In this document: in pieces, positions 58,496 to 64,000 of the stretch
Position numbering within the stretch: position 1 is the stretch's first letter
Layout of the letters: each line of letters begins with the position of its first letter
Source of the DNA: Melitaea cinxia
Taxonomy: Eukaryota; Arthropoda; Insecta; Lepidoptera; Nymphalidae
Assembly (NCBI RefSeq): GCF_905220565.1
Contig: NC_059398.1
Location: 11,367,210-11,431,209 of the forward strand
Direction of reading: 5' to 3'
Length of the DNA stretch: 64,000 nucleotides
Program-made: the position numbers and the translations under genes
The notes under the pieces: generated by a model
Seen by the model: the letters and a program-made list of their open reading frames with translations, nothing else
Told to the model about the DNA's origin: nothing
The model's database searches: none

Positions 58496-58531
58496 GAATT
58501 TATCATCATATTTTAATATGGTGATAAATTC
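58496..58531. repeat. 36-bp palindrome
   Basis: GAATTTATCATCATATT is followed at once by its inverse with one mismatch (AATATGGTGATAAATTC), a strong hairpin. Directly after it CATAAGTTTTACGT is repeated twice. Confidence 0.8.
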
Positions 58532-59397
58532 GGTCATAAGTTTTACGTCAAAATCATAAGTTTTACGTTAGTCTTGTTACAAAAAATATATGTAATGTCC
58601 TGAACGTGTGAACTTGGATAGTAATCGTTGAAGGTTTTTCTCGTTTTCTACTTCATTGATGTGTAAATCTTGTGTAAGGCCTCAGCTTTTTCTGACAGTG
58701 CGCCCATTCTACGTGGGAAATGAAATAAAAGTGTACAAATCACGCGTGAAATTGAGTTCGACTCGGCGCTGGAGTCATTGTGTGCCTCGAGAACTAGACG
58801 TGATTCGACCTACATATCACCTCACAATCTACCTTACTGACACTCAAATTTACCTAGAAATTGAGTTTAGTCTTATGTACTGTTTTATGACACCTATACG
58901 AGTGTCTTTGAGTGCGTTCTGAGAAATAAAATATAATAAATAATCTTGAAAGCTTTTTGACACGTCTTAAATTTATACATTATACGAATTGAATAAAAGT
59001 TAAAAGGATACTGCTACATAATTCAAGAGTTAGGAATTCAGACGGGGGCTGGAATGTGTCGCCAAGTTCCAAGTTTTCAGCTGGGACGACACCCTCGAGG
59101 CTCATTTATCTGTATAACAATAATTAATTAAAATTACTCTGAAACTTAAACTACACGTATGATTATGAGATGGAATTTTTGAAATACAAAATATTTTTAC
59201 CGACCAACACGTTTGTCATTATCAAATTTATTAGTTGCGTCGCATTATAGAGATATAAATGACCTAGTTGTATTTGCCAGCGTATATTTGGTTCGTGATT
59301 GATTTTCGCCATATGTGACACGACGGAATTATTTGCTCAAACGTTAATAAGCTTCGTTTTCGTTGTGCGCGTATGCATCAACGGCGCGAGATTGAAT
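58532..59397. other. Non-coding, weak 88-codon frame
   Basis: A frame at 58656-58922 has mixed composition but no recognisable domain. A GC-richer spot at 59040-59100 is unassigned. Confidence 0.3.
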
Positions 59398-59601
59398 TCA
59401 GGCTGTAAATCGAGCCAATATTGACGAATTCACGTTTAGCGCCTGTACCGTTCCACCCTCGGTGAACGACGGGGTCATTTCCATTTTATTCGTAACACGT
59501 CCGGTTATGTAAATAAGGTCTATACCTAAAGTGTCGGCGCCTGTGAGTTCACACGCTACATCATTACCATCAGTATCACCACAAAAGAACCTTTGACACA
59601 T
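59398..59601 (-). CDS. Unassigned reading frame with protein-like composition, possible exon
   Basis: A 67-codon frame from an ATG at 59601 with balanced, non-AT-biased codons: RFFCGDTDGNDVACELTGAD, then TLGIDLIYITGRVTNKMEMT and PSFTEGGTVQALNVNSS. The GC content is well above both flanks and the residue mix looks protein-like. No domain is recognised. The preceding GTGTCAAAG could be an acceptor and AACGTGAAT a donor, so an internal exon is as possible as a small open frame or a domesticated or mobile-element fragment. Confidence 0.35.
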   Translation of the reverse strand: MCQRFFCGDTDGNDVACELTGADTLGIDLIYITGRVTNKMEMTPSFTEGGTVQALNVNSSILARFTA

Positions 59602-62600
59602 AATAAAGTATTTTATGATAATTAAATTTTGTTATAAATGAGAAGCTTTAAAAACACTCTATATAATTTTTTGACGAAATGGTAATGAAAATTGAAAAAT
59701 ATAATTATATTTATTCATTAATTCATATGTACAATTGTACAATACAGTAATTATATTGGGTAGTAGATAATATTTGCGTGTATATTATATTTTTAGAACT
59801 AAGCTTGCGTTGCGTTATTTTCTAGTAGGTTATTATTTTCATAATATGGTAATTGACATTGTTGATATAATAACTCTTACAAATTTAACGGTAGGATTTC
59901 TGATCGAAGTCCTTAATCTCTTTTTTGAGATAAAGAAACGAAACACTTAAAACTTAGACAACTCCTAAATCATATTGTTATGTATCAGAAGGTAAGTGTA
60001 ACTCGTGAAGTCGTCAATTTACAACCATTACTAGCTAGATAGAGAGCCAAAAAAGACAAGGAAAATCATTTGCATCTAGAAACAAACATTTTTATACTAT
60101 AATTCTGATGAAGATAGTAAATAAAAGAGCTTTCGTATTACACCTGCTAGTAATTAGTTGTCCGTAGATTTAGAGTTTATTTGACTATTTGAATATCCGA
60201 ATTTGCTTGTGAAGGAGGTTTATTGACCATAAAAGGTTCATAAAGGTCATAGGAGTAAAACAGAAACTGTGCAAAATTTTACATATATAATAATAATAAT
60301 AAATTTTTTGTGACATTATTATTTAACACATTAGTATTACTCTGGTTTCGGTATGAATGTACGTTAACGCCAAGCTATTGTGTCTTAATATAAACCACCG
60401 AGTGTGGAGCAAATTTTGCTCGTCGCTTAAAACCCATCCAGCAATTTGCATCAAATTGGATGCGCAATTTGTACAAACGACGTTGTTTACATAAGTAAGC
60501 CATACATAACGTTCATGCTTGCAATGCAGGCACAGTAAATAATGACTTTGTAGGCGTAAATGTTGTTAATTGGTCTAATACTGACGGCTGCAGCATCCTA
60601 CGTACCCAATAAAGCCCGAAACCTTTGATAATGGATATGACGTTGTAACATATCTACCTATATGTCGAAGGAAACGTACACCTCCCACAGGATGGGTAAA
60701 TACATTAACGCCGGTAAAATTTTAGTAATGGCTAGTGTTAATGCCATGTACGATTTTATGTATGAAGTGTACACAAAAGCTATCTAACCAAATTTAAAGT
60801 CATAAACACTTTATTGAAAACCAGAAGTTTATTATACACGATGTTTATAAACACAAAAGTATTCCTATCCCGCCATTGATCTTCAAAGTTGAATATTATT
60901 TTGGTGGGTTTTATAAATTAATAATTTAATATAAAGTTTAACAATTTATTTACAAAACTCTTTTAGATGCAGATAAGTTTGTGTTTTTCACGAATACCAA
61001 GAATTCTTTAACATTATTAGTACATCATTTCAAAGCTAGAGGAAGTAGCTCGCGTATTCTTTTGAACAAATAAAAGCGAATTCTCTAGAGGATGTCCGGA
61101 ATAGCGAAACGAAGTTCCCGTTTACCTCATCGGCATCACTAATGCGCTCTCAGTTTAATTAAATTACTGCACGGACAATCAAGGAGTGCATGCTGCATCC
61201 TGGTTTAAGTCTTTGAAACATTACTTCTACAGAAATGAATTTTGATGTGATTTTAATCATATTTATGAAATCTGATATCATGATGTCAAATCATATGCTT
61301 TTAAGTTACATTACGAATGAGTAGACAGATTTCGACAACATAAAATATTATTTCCTTCCTAATTTTATAATACATACATATTAATTATTAAAGTTATTTT
61401 TATCTAGATCAGTAAGTAAAAAAATATTTTTTTAAACTAGTTTAAAACTTAATAAAAAAAAGTAGATAGATACTTATTTTCTAAAATCTAAAATAATTAT
61501 ATTTACAATATATTTTAGTCAAATTTTAATAAGTAAAAATACAATGTGAAATTAGAGAAATTTAAAATTTTCATTTCGAGCTAGCCTTGCGACCTGTACA
61601 GGCTGTACATATTCAGTCTGAAAGCAAGGAAGACTAACACGTGCATTTGTAAAGGCTTTGTATCCGCCGAGCATCGCGGTGCTACTACATAACGAGCGTA
61701 TCAGCAATCTTGCTGATGGAGCCAGCCGCAGCTTCTTTGTCGCTTTTGATTTTCGATCTGCGACATCTGTAACACTTTACACATTTCTAATATTGAACAT
61801 ACCTGACGTTATGTACATACTATCGTTTTAATGTACAGTTTTCGTTAAAAATATGTAGTTGTCGTTGTTGTGAAATGTTATTGTTAGAAGAAGGTAAAAG
61901 AGAGACGTAGAAGGTGAACTGTATATTTTATTAATAAAAACCTGTATGTTTTTTGTCCTGAGTGTCTTTTGGTTCCTTAGAGTATTAGTCTTTCCAAATA
62001 ATAATAGCTATAGTTACAGCCTGTTTTTAACTTGTATGTTATCCTCTATTGGGCTCAGATATTCTACTATGGAGGAAAACGATTGTAGTTTAGTCTATTA
62101 CACTGCGGAAGTCGACTTCGGATTAATAAGAAAACCTTTAGTTAGTTCTATTCGAAATTGCTATTTAGCGAATGAGCTATTTAACGGTTGAAGTAACGAT
62201 AATATCTTCGCTATCTCCACCGACTCTTTATTAAAGAATAATAATGATAATATAAAAAACAATGTATACATATATAATATAATTCCAAAACAACGTGTAC
62301 GTGTAGTAAAATATAAAAAAGAATTAATAAATTCTAAAAATTAAATTATAAAGAAGAATTCAAAAATATTTTTATAAACAAAATAAAAACAAGAAATGAG
62401 GTTTAATTATTATTTCCATATAAAAAGTGTAGGTAAAGCTATAGATTAAGAAGTATCGAAATATGGGATTTTGGGGGGAAGGAGTGAGGGAGGGTGATGG
62501 GCGCTACCTCCGGTACCACTGCCACTCTTCGGAACCTCATGGTTATGAAGATATTATGGAGATATCCATGGTTAAAGTTTTGAGATTAGAATAAGAATTC

Positions 62601-64000
62601 CGCAGCTTTCACACTATATTTTCACATTTCACACGTTATTTTAACATTTTTACACGTTATTTTAACAAGCGATACAACTGATGTTTAAGGACTGAGAGAC
62701 TGCTTTAAAAAAAAATGGCGCACCACTTAGCGTTTCGCTCCAAAGCATTGTTTTTGTCTAAATAACTGCAAAAGGCAAAGATATAAGACCACACAGCCTT
62801 ATTTCATGTTATGTTTTTTACCTAAATATATTTCATTTTTACTTTTTTACTGTTATATACGAAAAATATTCAATATTTCAGTTTATTTTTAATATTTGTT
62901 ACTGAATAGATGATGTGGTGGAAATAGAACATTTGATACATAGTATGAGCATTAAAAACGTGTACCTATATCTTAAGTCTCTCTATAGTTCAGTCTCTAC
63001 TTTCAGACACAACACTTTAATTCAAATACAACAGGAATTGCATTTCTCACCTTGACTTTGTGTTACTTTGACGAGCATACCAAAGTTTGAATACATTAAC
63101 CGATTGTTTATTCCACAAGACGTTATTCCTCACCAGATATCTTTCAAAAGTCAAGGAAAGCAGCCTAATATATATGTCTTCACGTGTACAAAATTTTATA
63201 GTAGGTCTATGCGAGATAATTGTGTAATCAGTTTTTCCGCCACCAGTTACCAGTTTTAAATATATAGTGTGCATCGCGAAATTACAGACATTGTATATGT
63301 AGGTGTATTGATATGTAGGTGTATCGATGTTGCTGAATATTAGATTAGTGCATTATGAACAATGGCCTGACCGTTAGTACTAAGCATTCTTTATACAACT
63401 CCACAGTAAGAAATCTGTGAGGGCTGTATCATGGTTTTGCTTTTAAAACATTCGCCGATGATAGTGGTTAATAACTTAGTTGATACCTTTGTTTGTAATA
63501 CGACAAGTTTTGTTTTAATAAGGCGTAGTGCTTACTACAGTTATCAGCTACAGTTACGATAGAGAGCTCTAAGGAGATGTGATCTAATATTTAAAGTATT
63601 TTTTGCAGTCAGACCACTGTGTTCGGAGATATTTCATATTTTAATTACTTACATTTATGTCGTTGATGTTACATATTAATTACCACTCTCAAGTAGTTTT
63701 ATGTTCTTGTGTTGAGTAAGGTGGCTGCTTCAAAGGTACGGTACGGTCGACAACACGCTTACGGTGGTGACGGTAAAACCGCTAACCATCAGCAGCCGTG
63801 CGCTAGACGTAGTCGTAATTTTTTTTTTAATTATATTAAACATTAATATGTAGTTAGAATTATATTTTAAGCTAATCAATTTTCAAAGTGAAACTCTTTA
63901 TTCATAACACTAATACCGCCTTTTCAAGAGCAATGAGTGCTCTTTTGAATAATTTTATAAGTCTGTACTTCAACATGATATCGAACTAAATGTTTTTGAA
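59602..64000. other. Right end, non-coding; G-rich motif at 62473-62501
   Basis: No gene was recognised. GC-richer patches at 60360-60480, 61590-61770 and 63715-63815 lack convincing frames. At 62473-62501 four G-runs (GGGGGG, GGG, GGG, GGG with 9-, 1- and 4-nt loops) could form a G-quadruplex. Confidence 0.35.

Noticed and set aside
58656..58922. 88-codon plus-strand frame
   Set aside because: Mixed composition but no domain, no splice support and no GC contrast with flanks; left unannotated as a gene.

Overview
The window looks like nuclear DNA of a lepidopteran (moth or butterfly). It is AT-rich, gene-poor and carries spliceosomal introns. Its repeat content is typical of Lepidoptera: Helitrons ending in CTAG after a short hairpin, tRNA-headed SINEs of the Metulj type, RTE-like LINEs, hAT and Harbinger-like non-autonomous elements, and Tc1/mariner relics. 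This assignment is inference from repeat style; no species can be named. Only two protein-coding genes are secure. At the left edge, on the minus strand, is the first coding exon of the dynein-assembly factor Kintoun/DNAAF2 (1-297, running off the window). At 6327-9123, on the plus strand, is a complete five-exon gene for the mitochondrial SpoU-family rRNA 2'-O-methyltransferase MRM3, 414 residues after splicing. The two are divergent, and the roughly 6 kb between them is largely repeats, including a 1.58 kb hAT element ending 109 bp before the MRM3 start codon. A third likely gene start lies at 14809-14839: a short hydrophobic signal-peptide-like first exon with a consensus splice donor, behind an unusually GC-rich leader (about 14.27-14.81 kb). 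The rest of the window (14.84-64 kb) has no recognisable multi-exon gene and may be its long first intron or intergenic DNA. A few GC-rich or compositionally plausible short reading frames (25442-25570 plus, 43977-44063 minus, 59398-59601 minus) could be isolated exons but cannot be assigned. Mobile DNA accounts for most of the remaining recognisable structure. The most coherent system is an RTE retrotransposon and its parasites. One copy (47640-48455) keeps the 5' leader and endonuclease start. A decayed copy (56025-57850, minus) keeps endonuclease, reverse transcriptase and 3' end. At least seven short copies join the leader directly to the RTE 3' end, or keep only part of that; many have clear target-site duplications. 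The tRNA-headed SINEs carry a tail resembling the same RTE 3' end, so RTE machinery probably moved all of them. The shared leader folds on paper into several strong stems, a candidate structured RNA. A separate LINE (26164-27522, minus) is 5'-truncated with a 14-bp target-site duplication and keeps an intact YADD motif. Other structures include a roughly 0.75-kb tandem duplication with TA-centred hairpins (39891-41442), a Helitron cluster with internal 282-bp repeats (33260-34727), two Helitrons 9 bp apart (45084-45710), a 135-bp exact tandem duplication (50941-51209) and an 80-bp minisatellite (52574-52808). I found no CRISPR, operon or prokaryotic-type system. No previously undescribed biological system is demonstrated; the structured RTE leader with its deletion derivatives, and the unassigned exon-like frames, are the best leads.
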